DNA of 64,000 nt from Thiococcus pfennigii (GTDB lineage: Bacteria > Pseudomonadota > Gammaproteobacteria > Chromatiales > Chromatiaceae): NCBI RefSeq assembly GCF_016583835.1, contig NZ_NRRW01000002.1:977-64976 (forward strand), given 5' to 3'. The position numbers and the translations under genes are program-made. Within the stretch, counting starts at the first letter, position 1; each line of letters starts with the position of its first letter. The notes below the pieces were generated by a model that saw nothing but the letters and a program-made list of their open reading frames with translations, was not told the DNA's origin and ran no database searches. Positions 34,844-43,023 of the stretch are shown here, piece by piece.

Positions 34844-35823
34844 CCGCCCTCCTCGCACTCGCAGGATGCGCCCCGCCGCAAACCGCGGCCGCGCCGCGTG
34901 CGGCCCAGGTGCCGCATCTGACCGCCGACGCGGCCCAACTGCCCGACGGCTACCGGCTGCCGCTCCAGGTCTGGCCCGCCGCCGACGGAGAACCCTCGAC
35001 CGTCCTCCTCGGTCTGCACGGCTTCAACGACTACAGCCGGTCATTCGCCCCGCTCGCCCGAGCCCTGGCCGCACAGGGCGTGACGACCTATGCCGTCGAC
35101 CAACGCGGCTTCGGCGCCACCGACGGGGCCGGGCGCTGGCCCGGCAGCGCCACCCTCGTCGCAGACCTGGAGACCCTGGTGCAACTGCTGCGAGGGCGTC
35201 ACCCGGAGGCGCGGATCTACGTCGCCGGCGAGAGCATGGGCGGGGCGGTGGCGATGGTCGCCGAGGCCCGCGCGCAACTCGCGATCGACGGCCTGATCCT
35301 GATCGCGCCGGCCGTCTGGTCGCGGGACACCATGCCCTGGTATCAGCGCCTGGCCCTCGGGATGGCGGTGCGCACCCTGCCCTGGCTGGAGCTCACCGGC
35401 GATGGGGTCCGGCTGCGCCCATCCGACAACCTGGACATGCTGCGGGCGATGAGCGCCGACCCGCTGGTCATCAAGGCCACCCGCGTCGACGCCCTCTGGG
35501 GCGTCACGAACCTGATGGACGCGGCCCGGGCCGTCGCCCCGGCGCTGCGTAAGCCCCCGCCGATGCTGCTCCTCTACGGCGAGCGAGACGAGATCATCCC
35601 GCCGAACGCCTTCTGCAGCTTCCTCTCGGAATTGCCCGAAGATCCGGCCCTGCGCCTGGCCCTCTATCGCGACGGCTGGCACATGCTGCCGCGCGACCGC
35701 CAAGGCGCCCGGGTACGTGCCGACATCGCCGCCTGGCTCGCCGACCCCTCCGCACCGCTGCCCTCCGGCGAAGAGGTCCGATGGCACCGCGAGCGGCTCA
35801 CCGCGTTCTGCGACCGTCACTGA
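34804..35823 (+). CDS. Lysophospholipase-like alpha/beta-hydrolase lipoprotein
   Basis: A 339-residue protein with a lipoprotein signal (LLALAGC, lipidated Cys at about 21). The alpha/beta-hydrolase part has HGFNDYSRSF, DQRGFGATDG, the nucleophile GESMGG, the acid region YGERDEIIP and the His in DGWHMLPRD, so the triad is intact. It resembles monoacylglycerol lipases and lysophospholipases (PldB type). The start is GTG at 34804, inside the preceding gene. The protein should sit in the inner or outer membrane facing the periplasm. Confidence 0.82.
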   Translation: MSDLRIPAAVLILTALLALAGCAPPQTAAAPRAAQVPHLTADAAQLPDGYRLPLQVWPAADGEPSTVLLGLHGFNDYSRSFAPLARALAAQGVTTYAVDQRGFGATDGAGRWPGSATLVADLETLVQLLRGRHPEARIYVAGESMGGAVAMVAEARAQLAIDGLILIAPAVWSRDTMPWYQRLALGMAVRTLPWLELTGDGVRLRPSDNLDMLRAMSADPLVIKATRVDALWGVTNLMDAARAVAPALRKPPPMLLLYGERDEIIPPNAFCSFLSELPEDPALRLALYRDGWHMLPRDRQGARVRADIAAWLADPSAPLPSGEEVRWHRERLTAFCDRH

Positions 35824-36513
35824 CGGGGCCCCGAGCCGCGCCGCTCGCGCCGCGGCGAACGCGGAGCCCCTCTCCTCCACCCGGCCTGCGCCGGCTCGGT
35901 CTCGGGCCTGCCAGGCCGCGCGGTTGCGTCGCCAGACTCAGGCGAACCCACCATGAGCAGCCCAAGGCGCTCGACTCAAGGTCCCCAGGAGTCGAGCGAC
36001 CAGACTGCATCTGGCCATCTTGCTGGCATCGGCCCTAACATCGTCCGGGTATGGGAACATGCAACGCGCCGGGCGGCACATGGTATCGGGGGCCGCCATC
36101 GTCAGGGGCGTCGCGGGGCCGTTCGGCGCTAGCGTCGGTTACGTCGTCGAAGAATCCGACTAGTGTCTCGCTTCAGAAGTACCGAGGCCGCTCTTTCATG
36201 TCACCCTGACGAATCCGGGCTCCTACCACGCGAGGGTGGCAGGCCGCAGCGTGCGTTCTCGGGAATTGCGCAGTCTCGCACTAGGGAGCCACTGACTCGG
36301 GTCACCGCTTCCCTGCCTTCGAGGCGGTTCCCGAACCCATCCGATCGCGGCCTGCCCGGCCCCCGGCCCAGGGGGCCGCAATCGGCCGCCGCGTCGGCCT
36401 CACCGACGAGGACCTCACCGCGGTGCGCCGGGAGACCCTGCCCCGCGCCGAAAAGACAGAGGATCGCTGAGGGCATCCCGGGGCACCGAGGTGCCCCTGC
36501 ACGCCTCCCCCCC
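35824..36513. other. Gene-free region between the lipoprotein gene and the cbb operon
   Basis: It holds the CTAG-flanked element at 36160-36284 and ends at the terminator of the cbbLS operon. No further gene is supported. GC-rich inverted sequences shortly after 35823 may terminate the preceding gene. Confidence 0.6.
36160..36284. mobile_element. Small CTAG-flanked inverted-repeat element (deletion derivative, 125 bp)
   Basis: Left end CTAGTGTCTCGCTTCAGAAG, right end on the reverse strand CTAGTGCGAGACTGCGCAAT; CTAG at both borders. The left part (CCGAGGCCGC, then TTTCATGTC) matches the left end of the elements at 5704 and 25746. The right part (GGGCTCCTACCACGCGAGGG) matches the right arm of 25746-26106, but the ACACGAAA core between them is missing. 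This looks like an internal-deletion derivative of the longer elements. Confidence 0.7.
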
Positions 36514-36557
36514 GAAAAAAAAGACCCCGTCCCGCTGCTCGGGCGGGACGGGGTCTT
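36514..36557 (-). terminator. Rho-independent terminator of the cbbLS operon
   Basis: On the reverse strand AAGACCCCGTCCCGC and GCGGGACGGGGTCTT form a perfect 15-bp stem with a 7-nt loop, followed by eight T, starting 28 bp after the cbbS stop codon. A textbook intrinsic terminator. Confidence 0.93.
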
Positions 36558-36585
36558 GCGGGTCCGGGCACGGCCCGGACTCGGC

Positions 36586-36942
36586 TCAGACGGGCTTGCC
36601 GCGATAGACGACCATGGCCGCGCCCTGGGACTGGGCGTAGTTGTCATAGCCGATCAGGCGCACATGGTTATTCGGGTGCGCCTTATGGCAGGCCTCGGCC
36701 TCGGCGAGGATGGCCTCGACGTCGGTCTCGCCGAACATCGGCAGCTTCCACATGTACCAATAGTGGTCGAAGGCGTTCTCCGGCTCGGTGTGCTCGATGG
36801 CCGGGTTCCAGCCCTTGCCGACGATGTATTCGACCTGCTGGCGGATCTGCTCCGGGGTCATCGCGGGCAGATAGGAAAAGGTCTCGAACTTGCGGCTATT
36901 GACGTCTTCGAGACTCGACCTGTAATCCTGCATTGCGCTCAT
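36586..36942 (-). CDS. cbbS: RuBisCO small subunit, form I
   Basis: A 118-residue small subunit of form I ribulose bisphosphate carboxylase (L8S8). Typical stretches are [34 protein letters not shown] and [13 protein letters not shown], ending in [11 protein letters not shown]. The ATG at 36942 has GAGAGAG at good spacing. A second Met three codons on (MQDYRSS) is also possible. It lies 195 bp downstream of cbbL, and the gap is almost filled by an inverted-repeat element. A strong terminator follows. Confidence 0.97.
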   Translation of the reverse strand: MSAMQDYRSSLEDVNSRKFETFSYLPAMTPEQIRQQVEYIVGKGWNPAIEHTEPENAFDHYWYMWKLPMFGETDVEAILAEAEACHKAHPNNHVRLIGYDNYAQSQGAAMVVYRGKPV

Positions 36943-36960
36943 TTTCTAGCTCTCTCAATT

Positions 36961-37131
36961 CTTGACCGCAGAGGCGCAGAGGACGCGGAGCTTATCGATT
37001 CAAGATCTCTGCTCGGTCCTTGCGTCAGCGGTTGGCCATTTAGAATTCAGTGTCTCGCGTCGAACCTCCGAGACGCTAGAGAGGCGATCTCCGTGCGGAT
37101 CTCTGCGCCCTCTGCGTCTCTGTGGTTCAAG
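36961..37131. repeat. 171-bp inverted-repeat element between cbbL and cbbS
   Basis: The left end CTTGACCGCAGAGGCGCAGA and the right end (reverse strand CTTGAACCACAGAGACGCAG) form arms of about 30 bp that are largely complementary. The type (GCAGAGGCGCAGAGGACGCGGAG) is a familiar dispersed intergenic repeat in bacteria. It fills the cbbL-cbbS gap from 7 bp after the cbbL stop to within about 10 bp of the cbbS ribosome binding site. In the operon mRNA the arms could form a long stem. Confidence 0.85.
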
Positions 37132-37137
37132 CAGAAC

Positions 37138-38556
37138 TTACTTATGCGCCACGTCGAGCTTGTCGACGGTGTCGAACTCGAACTTGATCTCCTTCCAGGT
37201 CTCCATCGCGGCCTTGAGCTCGGGGCTGCTGTTGGCGGCGGCGGTGAGGACCTCCTTGCCTTCCTTCTCGATCGCCACGCCGCGGTTGCGGGCCTCGACG
37301 CAGGCCTCCAGCGCGACGCGGTTGGCCGCGGCGCCGGCGGCGTTGCCCCACGGATGGCCGAGGGTGCCGCCCCCGAACTGCAGGACGGCGTCGTCGCCGA
37401 AGATGGTCACCAGGGCCGGCATGTGCCAGACGTGGATGCCGCCGGAGGCGACGGCGAAGACGCCGGGCATCGAGCCCCAGTCCTGATCGAAGAAGATGCC
37501 GCGCGAGCGGTCCTCCTTGATGTAGGACTCGCGCAGGAGGTCGATCCAGCCGAGCGTCGCCTGGCGGTCGCCCTCGAGCTTGCCGACGACGGTGCCCGTG
37601 TGCAGGTGGTCACCACCGGAGAGGCGCAGCAGCTTGGTCAGGACGCGGAAGTGGATGCCGTGGTGCGGGTGGCGGTCGATGACCGCGTGCATCGCACGGT
37701 GGATGTGCAGCAGCACGCCGTTGTCGCGGCACCACTGGGCGAGACCCGTGTTGGCACACCAGCCGCCGGTGATGTAGTCGTGCATGATGATCGGGGCACC
37801 GATCTCCTTGGCGTACTCGGCACGCTTGTACATCTCCTCCGGGGTCGGGGCCGTGACGTTGAGGTAGTGCCCCTTGCGCTCGCCGGTCTCGCGCTCGGCC
37901 TTGTCGATCGCGTCCATGACGAAGTCGAAGCGCTGGCGCCAACGCATGAAGGGCTGCGAGTTGACGTTCTCGTCGTCCTTCGTGAAGTCCAGACCGCCGC
38001 GCAGGCACTCGTAGACGGCGCGGCCATAGTTCTTGGCTGACAGGCCCAGCTTGGGCTTGATCGTGCAGCCCAAGAGCGGCCGGCCGTACTTGTTCATGAC
38101 GTCGCGCTCGACCTGGATGCCGTGCGGCGGGCCGTTGCAGGTCATGACGTAGGCGATCGGGAAGCGCACGTCCTCCAGACGCAGCGCGCGCACCGCCTTG
38201 AAGCCGAAGACGTTGCCGACCAGCGACGTGAAGACGTTGACGACCGAGCCCTCCTCGAAGAGGTCGATCGGGTAGGCGATGAAGGCGTAGAAGCGCTCAT
38301 CGTCGCCGGGCACGTCCTCGATCGCGTAGGCGCGCCCCTTGTAGTGGTCGAGGTCGGTCAGCAGGTCGGTCCAGACCGTCGTCCAGGTGCCGGTCGAGGA
38401 CTCCGCGGCGACGGCCGCGGCGGCCTCCTCGCGCGGCACGCCCGGCTGCGGCGTGATCTTGAAGCAGGCGAGGATGTCCGTGTCCTTCGGCGTGTAGTCG
38501 GGCATCCAATAGGTTTCGCGGTATTCTTTCACGCCCGCGTTGTAGGTCTTGGCCAT
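37138..38556 (-). CDS. cbbL: RuBisCO large subunit, form I
   Basis: A 472-residue catalytic large subunit, which carboxylates ribulose 1,5-bisphosphate in the Calvin cycle. It starts [20 protein letters not shown] as in proteobacterial form IA enzymes. The active-site motifs are intact: [26 protein letters not shown] (with the lysine that is carbamylated), [21 protein letters not shown] and [11 protein letters not shown]. No cbbQ or carboxysome genes flank it. The frame is open upstream to 38730, but the ATG at 38556 is the family start. Expected to be controlled by the divergent cbbR. Confidence 0.98.
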   Translation of the reverse strand: MAKTYNAGVKEYRETYWMPDYTPKDTDILACFKITPQPGVPREEAAAAVAAESSTGTWTTVWTDLLTDLDHYKGRAYAIEDVPGDDERFYAFIAYPIDLFEEGSVVNVFTSLVGNVFGFKAVRALRLEDVRFPIAYVMTCNGPPHGIQVERDVMNKYGRPLLGCTIKPKLGLSAKNYGRAVYECLRGGLDFTKDDENVNSQPFMRWRQRFDFVMDAIDKAERETGERKGHYLNVTAPTPEEMYKRAEYAKEIGAPIIMHDYITGGWCANTGLAQWCRDNGVLLHIHRAMHAVIDRHPHHGIHFRVLTKLLRLSGGDHLHTGTVVGKLEGDRQATLGWIDLLRESYIKEDRSRGIFFDQDWGSMPGVFAVASGGIHVWHMPALVTIFGDDAVLQFGGGTLGHPWGNAAGAAANRVALEACVEARNRGVAIEKEGKEVLTAAANSSPELKAAMETWKEIKFEFDTVDKLDVAHK

Positions 38557-38702
38557 TGGCGAATGTCCTCTGTTTCCTGACGGTGATGGGCTCGGGCCGA
38601 TCGCGGTCGGCCTTTCGTATCGCGCGGAGGACCTCGGCGGTCCGCCGCGGGGAGATCCAGTGTTCGGCCCGCCCCGAGCGATCGTGCGGTAGGGCCTGGC
38701 GG

Positions 38703-38727
38703 AATTATAGGCGGCAATACTATAATT
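38703..38727. promoter_or_regulatory. Putative CbbR binding site 1
   Basis: AATTATAG and CTATAATT form a perfect 8-bp inverted repeat around 9 bp (GCGGCAATA). It contains the T-N11-A arrangement typical of LysR-type operators and lies between cbbL and cbbR. Confidence 0.6.
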
Positions 38728-38751
38728 CACAGTCAGGATTTTTGATTCGAT

Positions 38752-38771
38752 ATATAAACCACAACTTATAT
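38752..38771. promoter_or_regulatory. Putative CbbR binding site 2
   Basis: ATATAA and TTATAT form a perfect 6-bp inverted repeat around 8 bp (ACCACAAC), 24 bp from site 1. Two neighbouring sites are usual for CbbR (recognition and activation sites). Confidence 0.5.
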
Positions 38772-38868
38772 GCCACCACTAGAGTAGACGCGCGACACGG
38801 GGCCAAGGCGACGCCGGGATCGCGCGCCGCGGCCGCGGCACCGCAGCGGACGGAAGAGTAGCAGGGCG

Positions 38869-39801
38869 TTGAATCTGTCGTTTCGGCAATTGCAGGTCTT
38901 CGAGGCGGTCGCCCGCCGACTGAGCTACACGCGCGCGGCCGAGGAGCTCCATCTGAGCCAACCGGCGGTCTCGATGCAGGTCCGCCAGCTCGAGGACGAG
39001 ATCGGCCTGCCGCTCTTCGAGCGGCTCGGCAAGAGCATCAGCCTCACCGAGATGGGCCGCGAGGTCTATCAGTGCAGCCGTTCGATCAGCGCGACGCTGC
39101 TCGATCTCGAGGAGGTCGTCGCGGCCCTCAAGGGCGTCGAGCGAGGTCGGCTCTCGATCGCGGTAGCGAGCACGGTCAACTACTTCGCCCCGCGGATGCT
39201 GGCGCGCTTCCACCAGCGCTTCCCCGGCATCGACCTGCGGCTCGACATCGCCAACCGCGAACAGCTCGTGCGCCTCCTGGAGGCGAACGGCGTGGACCTG
39301 GTCCTGATGGGCCAACCGCCGGAGGGGGTGGACCTGGAGGCCGAGGTCTTCCTCGAGAACCCGCTCGTGATCATCGCCCCGCCCGGCCACCCGCTCTCGC
39401 GGGCGAGCCGGATCCCGCTGGAGGCCCTGACCGACGAGGTCTTCCTGATGCGCGAGCCCGGCTCGGGTACCCGCCAGGCCATCGAACGGCACTTCGCCGA
39501 ACATGGCCTCGCCGTGCGCCAGGGCATGCAGATCACCCGCAACGAGGCGATCAAGCAGGCGGTGCGCTCCGGGCTCGGCCTGAGCATCGTCTCGCTGCAT
39601 ACGATCGAGCTCGAGATCGAGACCGGCCGGCTCGTCGTCCTCGACGTGGAGGGCTTCCCGCTGCTGCGTCACTGGTACGTCGTCTACCGGCACGGCAAGC
39701 GGCTCTCGCCATCGGCGCGCGCGTTCCACGACATGCTGCTGGCCGAGGCCCAGTCGCTGGCGAGCCTCAACCCGCTACCGGCGCTGCCCGGCGGCCCCTG
39801 A
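38869..39801 (+). CDS. cbbR: LysR-type transcriptional regulator CbbR
   Basis: A 310-residue LysR-family regulator. The N-terminal winged helix-turn-helix (about 5-65) contains [20 protein letters not shown]; the C-terminal substrate domain (about 90-295) includes [16 protein letters not shown] and [15 protein letters not shown] as in CbbR proteins. It is divergent from cbbL, the standard position, and probably activates cbbLS in response to Calvin-cycle metabolites. The start is TTG at 38869 ([14 protein letters not shown]) with GGAAGAG upstream; no ATG fits. Confidence 0.93.
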   Translation: MNLSFRQLQVFEAVARRLSYTRAAEELHLSQPAVSMQVRQLEDEIGLPLFERLGKSISLTEMGREVYQCSRSISATLLDLEEVVAALKGVERGRLSIAVASTVNYFAPRMLARFHQRFPGIDLRLDIANREQLVRLLEANGVDLVLMGQPPEGVDLEAEVFLENPLVIIAPPGHPLSRASRIPLEALTDEVFLMREPGSGTRQAIERHFAEHGLAVRQGMQITRNEAIKQAVRSGLGLSIVSLHTIELEIETGRLVVLDVEGFPLLRHWYVVYRHGKRLSPSARAFHDMLLAEAQSLASLNPLPALPGGP

Positions 39802-39908
39802 GCGCGCGCGAACACCCCCGGCGACGATTTCGATTTCTCATGGCCATCGACAGGTCCGCTTGGGCTACACTACCCGACCATCCTCGCCCGACCACCACGA
39901 CGTCTCGC

Positions 39909-41837
39909 ATGTCTGATCAACCGATTACCGACTCACCGCTGGCCGCCCATCGCTTCCCGCTGCTCAGCGCCATCGATCTGCCGGCCGATCTGCGGCTCCT
40001 GCCCGAGGAAGACCTGCCGATCCTCGCCCACGAGTTGCGCGCGTACCTGATCGATTGCGTCTCGCGCACCGGCGGGCACTTCGCCGCCGGGCTGGGCGTC
40101 GTCGAGCTGACGATCGCGCTCCACTACGTCTTCAACACGCCGGAGGACCGCATCGTCTGGGACGTCGGCCACCAGGCCTACCCGCACAAGATCCTCACCG
40201 GTCGGCGCCAGCGGATGCTGACGCTGCGCCAGAAGGACGGCATCTCCGGCTTCCCCAAGCGCAGCGAGAGCCCCTACGACACCCTCGGCGTCGGTCACTC
40301 GAGTACCTCGATCAGCGCCGCGATGGGCATGGCCGTCGCAGCGGCGCGCAAGGGCGAGCGCCGCCAGGTCGTCGCCGTCATCGGCGATGGGGCCCTCGGC
40401 GCCGGCCTGGCCTTCGAGGCGTTGAACCACGCCGGCGCCCAGGACGTCGACCTGATGGTGATCCTCAACGACAACGAGATGTCGATCTCCCCGCCGGTCG
40501 GGGCCATCAGCAACCACCTGGCCCGTCTGCTGTCGGGCAAGATCTACACGAGCATGCGCGAGGGCAGTAAATCGGCCCTGCGCAGCCTGCCGCACCTGCG
40601 CCAACTGGTCGGACGCTGGGAGGAACACGTCAAGGGCATGGTGATGCCGAGCACCCTGTTCGAGGAGCTCGGCTTCAACTACATCGGCCCCCTCGACGGC
40701 CACGACGTCGATGGGCTGATCGGTACCCTGCGCAACATGCGCACGATGCCCGGCCCGCGGCTGCTGCACGTCATCACGCAGAAGGGCAAGGGCTACGAAC
40801 CGGCCGAGGGGCAGCCGATCACCTACCACGGCGTGGCGCCGTTCGATCGCCAGACCGGCCGCCCGCGCCGGTCCAACGGCGGCCCGACCTACACCAGCAT
40901 CTTCGGCGACTGGCTCTGCGAGGCCGGGGCGCGCGACGAGCGCCTGCTCGCGATCACCCCGGCGATGTGCGAGGGCTCGGGGATGACCCAGTTCGCGAAG
41001 CGCTTCCCCGAGCGCTTCTTCGACGTCGGCATCGCCGAACAGCACGCCGTGACGCTCGCCGCCGGGATGGCCTGCGAGGGCCTGAAGCCCGTCGTCGCGA
41101 TCTATTCGACCTTCCTGCAACGGGCCTACGACCAGTTGATCCATGACGTCTGCCTCCAGGACCTGGACGTGACCTTCGCCGTCGATCGCGCCGGGCTCGT
41201 CGGCGAGGACGGACCGACCCACGCCGGCAGCTTCGACCTGAGCTTCGCCCGGCCGATCCCGAATCTCGCGATCATGACCCCGGCCGACGAGAACGAGTGC
41301 CGGCGCCTGCTGGAGACCGCCTACGCGCACCCGGGCCCGGCGATGGTCCGCTATCCGCGCGGCACCGGGCCCGGCGTCGCCGTCGATCCGCTGGCCGCGC
41401 CCGTGCCGCTCGGCGAGGCCGAGGTGCGTCGCCGCGGCCAGGGCGGGGTCGCGCTGCTGGCCTTCGGGACCCTGGTGGCCGTGGCCCAGGAGGCGGGCGA
41501 GGCGCTCGATGCCACCGTCGTCAACATGCGCTTCGCCAAGCCGCTCGACGAGCGACTGATCCTGGAGATGGCCTCGACCCATGCGCTGCTGGTAACGCTC
41601 GAGGAGAATGCCGTGGCCGGCGGGGCCGGCTCGGCGATCGGCGAACTCCTCGCGGCGCACGGCCTCTCCGTGCCCCTGCTGCACCTCGGCCTGCCGGACC
41701 GCTACATCGAGCACGCGAGCCAGGGCGAGCAACGGGCGCTTTGCGGACTCGACAAGAATGGGGTCATCGCGGCCGTGACCGCCGCCCGGCAGGCGGGCGA
41801 GGCGCCCGCACGGACCGACGAGCGGCGCACCGGATGA
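39909..41837 (+). CDS. dxs: 1-deoxy-D-xylulose-5-phosphate synthase
   Basis: A 642-residue thiamine-diphosphate enzyme that condenses pyruvate and glyceraldehyde 3-phosphate, the first step of the MEP isoprenoid pathway, which supplies carotenoid, bacteriochlorophyll side-chain and quinone precursors. It has [30 protein letters not shown], the ThDP motif GDGALGAG...NDNEMSIS, and in the second half [17 protein letters not shown] and [15 protein letters not shown]. The frame is open far upstream across cbbR, but the ATG at 39909 ([12 protein letters not shown]) is the sensible start. gloB follows after 16 bp. Confidence 0.96.
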   Translation: MSDQPITDSPLAAHRFPLLSAIDLPADLRLLPEEDLPILAHELRAYLIDCVSRTGGHFAAGLGVVELTIALHYVFNTPEDRIVWDVGHQAYPHKILTGRRQRMLTLRQKDGISGFPKRSESPYDTLGVGHSSTSISAAMGMAVAAARKGERRQVVAVIGDGALGAGLAFEALNHAGAQDVDLMVILNDNEMSISPPVGAISNHLARLLSGKIYTSMREGSKSALRSLPHLRQLVGRWEEHVKGMVMPSTLFEELGFNYIGPLDGHDVDGLIGTLRNMRTMPGPRLLHVITQKGKGYEPAEGQPITYHGVAPFDRQTGRPRRSNGGPTYTSIFGDWLCEAGARDERLLAITPAMCEGSGMTQFAKRFPERFFDVGIAEQHAVTLAAGMACEGLKPVVAIYSTFLQRAYDQLIHDVCLQDLDVTFAVDRAGLVGEDGPTHAGSFDLSFARPIPNLAIMTPADENECRRLLETAYAHPGPAMVRYPRGTGPGVAVDPLAAPVPLGEAEVRRRGQGGVALLAFGTLVAVAQEAGEALDATVVNMRFAKPLDERLILEMASTHALLVTLEENAVAGGAGSAIGELLAAHGLSVPLLHLGLPDRYIEHASQGEQRALCGLDKNGVIAAVTAARQAGEAPARTDERRTG

Positions 41838-41853
41838 GCGCACCGAGGCGGCG

Positions 41854-42678
41854 ATGAGCGAGCCGAGTCGGCCGCGCCTGGCGATCACGCCGATCCCGGC
41901 GCTCGACGACAACTACATCTGGCTGCTCCAGGCGGACGACCGCCGGCAGGCGGCCTGCGTCGACCCGGGCGAGGCCGAGCCGGTCCTGGCCGTCCTGGCC
42001 GCACGGGGGCTGGAACTCACGGCGATCCTGATCACCCACCACCACCCGGATCACACCGCCGGCATCGCCGAGCTGGTCGCCGCCTATCCCGACGCCCTCG
42101 TCTGCGGACCGCGCGATCGGCGCCTGAAGGGCCTGACCCGGGTCGTCGGCGAGGGCGACGAGGTCGCCGTCCCGGGACTCGCGGCGGGGTTCAGGGTGTT
42201 CGAGGTCCCCGGCCACACGGCGAGCCACATCGCCTATCTGGGTCCGACGCCGGACGACGACGCGCTGTTCTGCGGCGACACCCTGTTCACCGCCGGCTGC
42301 GGGCGCGTCTTCGATGGGACCTGCGCGCAGCTCGCCGCCTCGCTCGCGCGGCTCGCGGCCCTGCCGCCGACGACCCTCTGCTATTGCGCCCACGAGTACA
42401 CGCTCGCCAACCTCGGCTTCGCCGCCTGGGTCGAGCCGGACAACCCCGCCCGCGCGGCCCGTCAGGCCGACGCCGAGCGCCGTCGGGCGGCCGGCGAGCC
42501 GACGGTGCCGGCCACCCTCGCGCTGGAACTCGCGACGAATCCCTTCCTGCGCACCGGCGAACCGGCCGTCCGCGCGGCGGCCGAACGCTTCGCCGGTCAG
42601 CCCCTGGACGCCTCCCCGCCCCCTCGCATCGAGGTCTTCACGGCCCTGCGCCGCTGGAAGGACACCGAATACGATTGA
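41854..42678 (+). CDS. gloB: Hydroxyacylglutathione hydrolase (glyoxalase II)
   Basis: A 274-residue MBL-fold enzyme that hydrolyses S-lactoylglutathione in methylglyoxal detoxification. The metal motif THHHPDHTAG, VPGHTASHIAY, CGDTLFTAGCGR and YCAHEYTLANL are all present, and the C-terminal domain ends with RRWKDTEYD. Length is normal. It follows dxs at 16 bp, so the two are probably co-transcribed. Confidence 0.94.
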   Translation: MSEPSRPRLAITPIPALDDNYIWLLQADDRRQAACVDPGEAEPVLAVLAARGLELTAILITHHHPDHTAGIAELVAAYPDALVCGPRDRRLKGLTRVVGEGDEVAVPGLAAGFRVFEVPGHTASHIAYLGPTPDDDALFCGDTLFTAGCGRVFDGTCAQLAASLARLAALPPTTLCYCAHEYTLANLGFAAWVEPDNPARAARQADAERRRAAGEPTVPATLALELATNPFLRTGEPAVRAAAERFAGQPLDASPPPRIEVFTALRRWKDTEYD

Positions 42679-43023
42679 GCGAGCGGTAGTGGAGGCACCC
42701 CAGCCGCCCGCACCGCGCAAAGATGCCCTTCCGCCCGACCCGTGCCTCGCATGGGCCATCGAGCGACCCTCGTGCGACGCATCCTTGGCGGCGCACGCCT
42801 CCACGCCCGACGCACCACACCCGCCGCGCCCCGTGCGGGGTGACGCAGCGCGTCAAAGCCCGACCGGCGACCGACCGGCCAAGACCAAGCAGATCGAGAA
42901 ATAACAAAAATAAACAATAATTTATAAAACGGCGCGAAAAATGCTTAACAAAGAGCGTAACGGCACCTGACGGCCGCCCAGCCTGTCCTGCCCGAGACGA
43001 CTACTGCACGAGGAAACGACCAG
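42679..43023. other. 345-bp gap before the GGDEF/EAL gene
   Basis: No gene is seen. The part around 42900-42945 is strikingly A/T-rich (AACAAAAATAAACAATAATT) and probably holds the promoter of the GGDEF/EAL gene. A Shine-Dalgarno-like GAGGAAA lies 10 bp before its ATG. Confidence 0.5.

Larger units (their letters stand above)
38557..38868. promoter_or_regulatory. cbbL-cbbR divergent promoter region
   Basis: This 312-bp region separates the two divergent genes. Its centre (38703-38772) is AT-rich against a GC-rich background and holds two perfect inverted repeats suitable for a LysR-type regulator. It should contain both promoters. Confidence 0.75.

Noticed and set aside
36163-38040. 625-codon frame on the + strand
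   Set aside because: It runs antisense through cbbS, the repeat and cbbL, with no motif.
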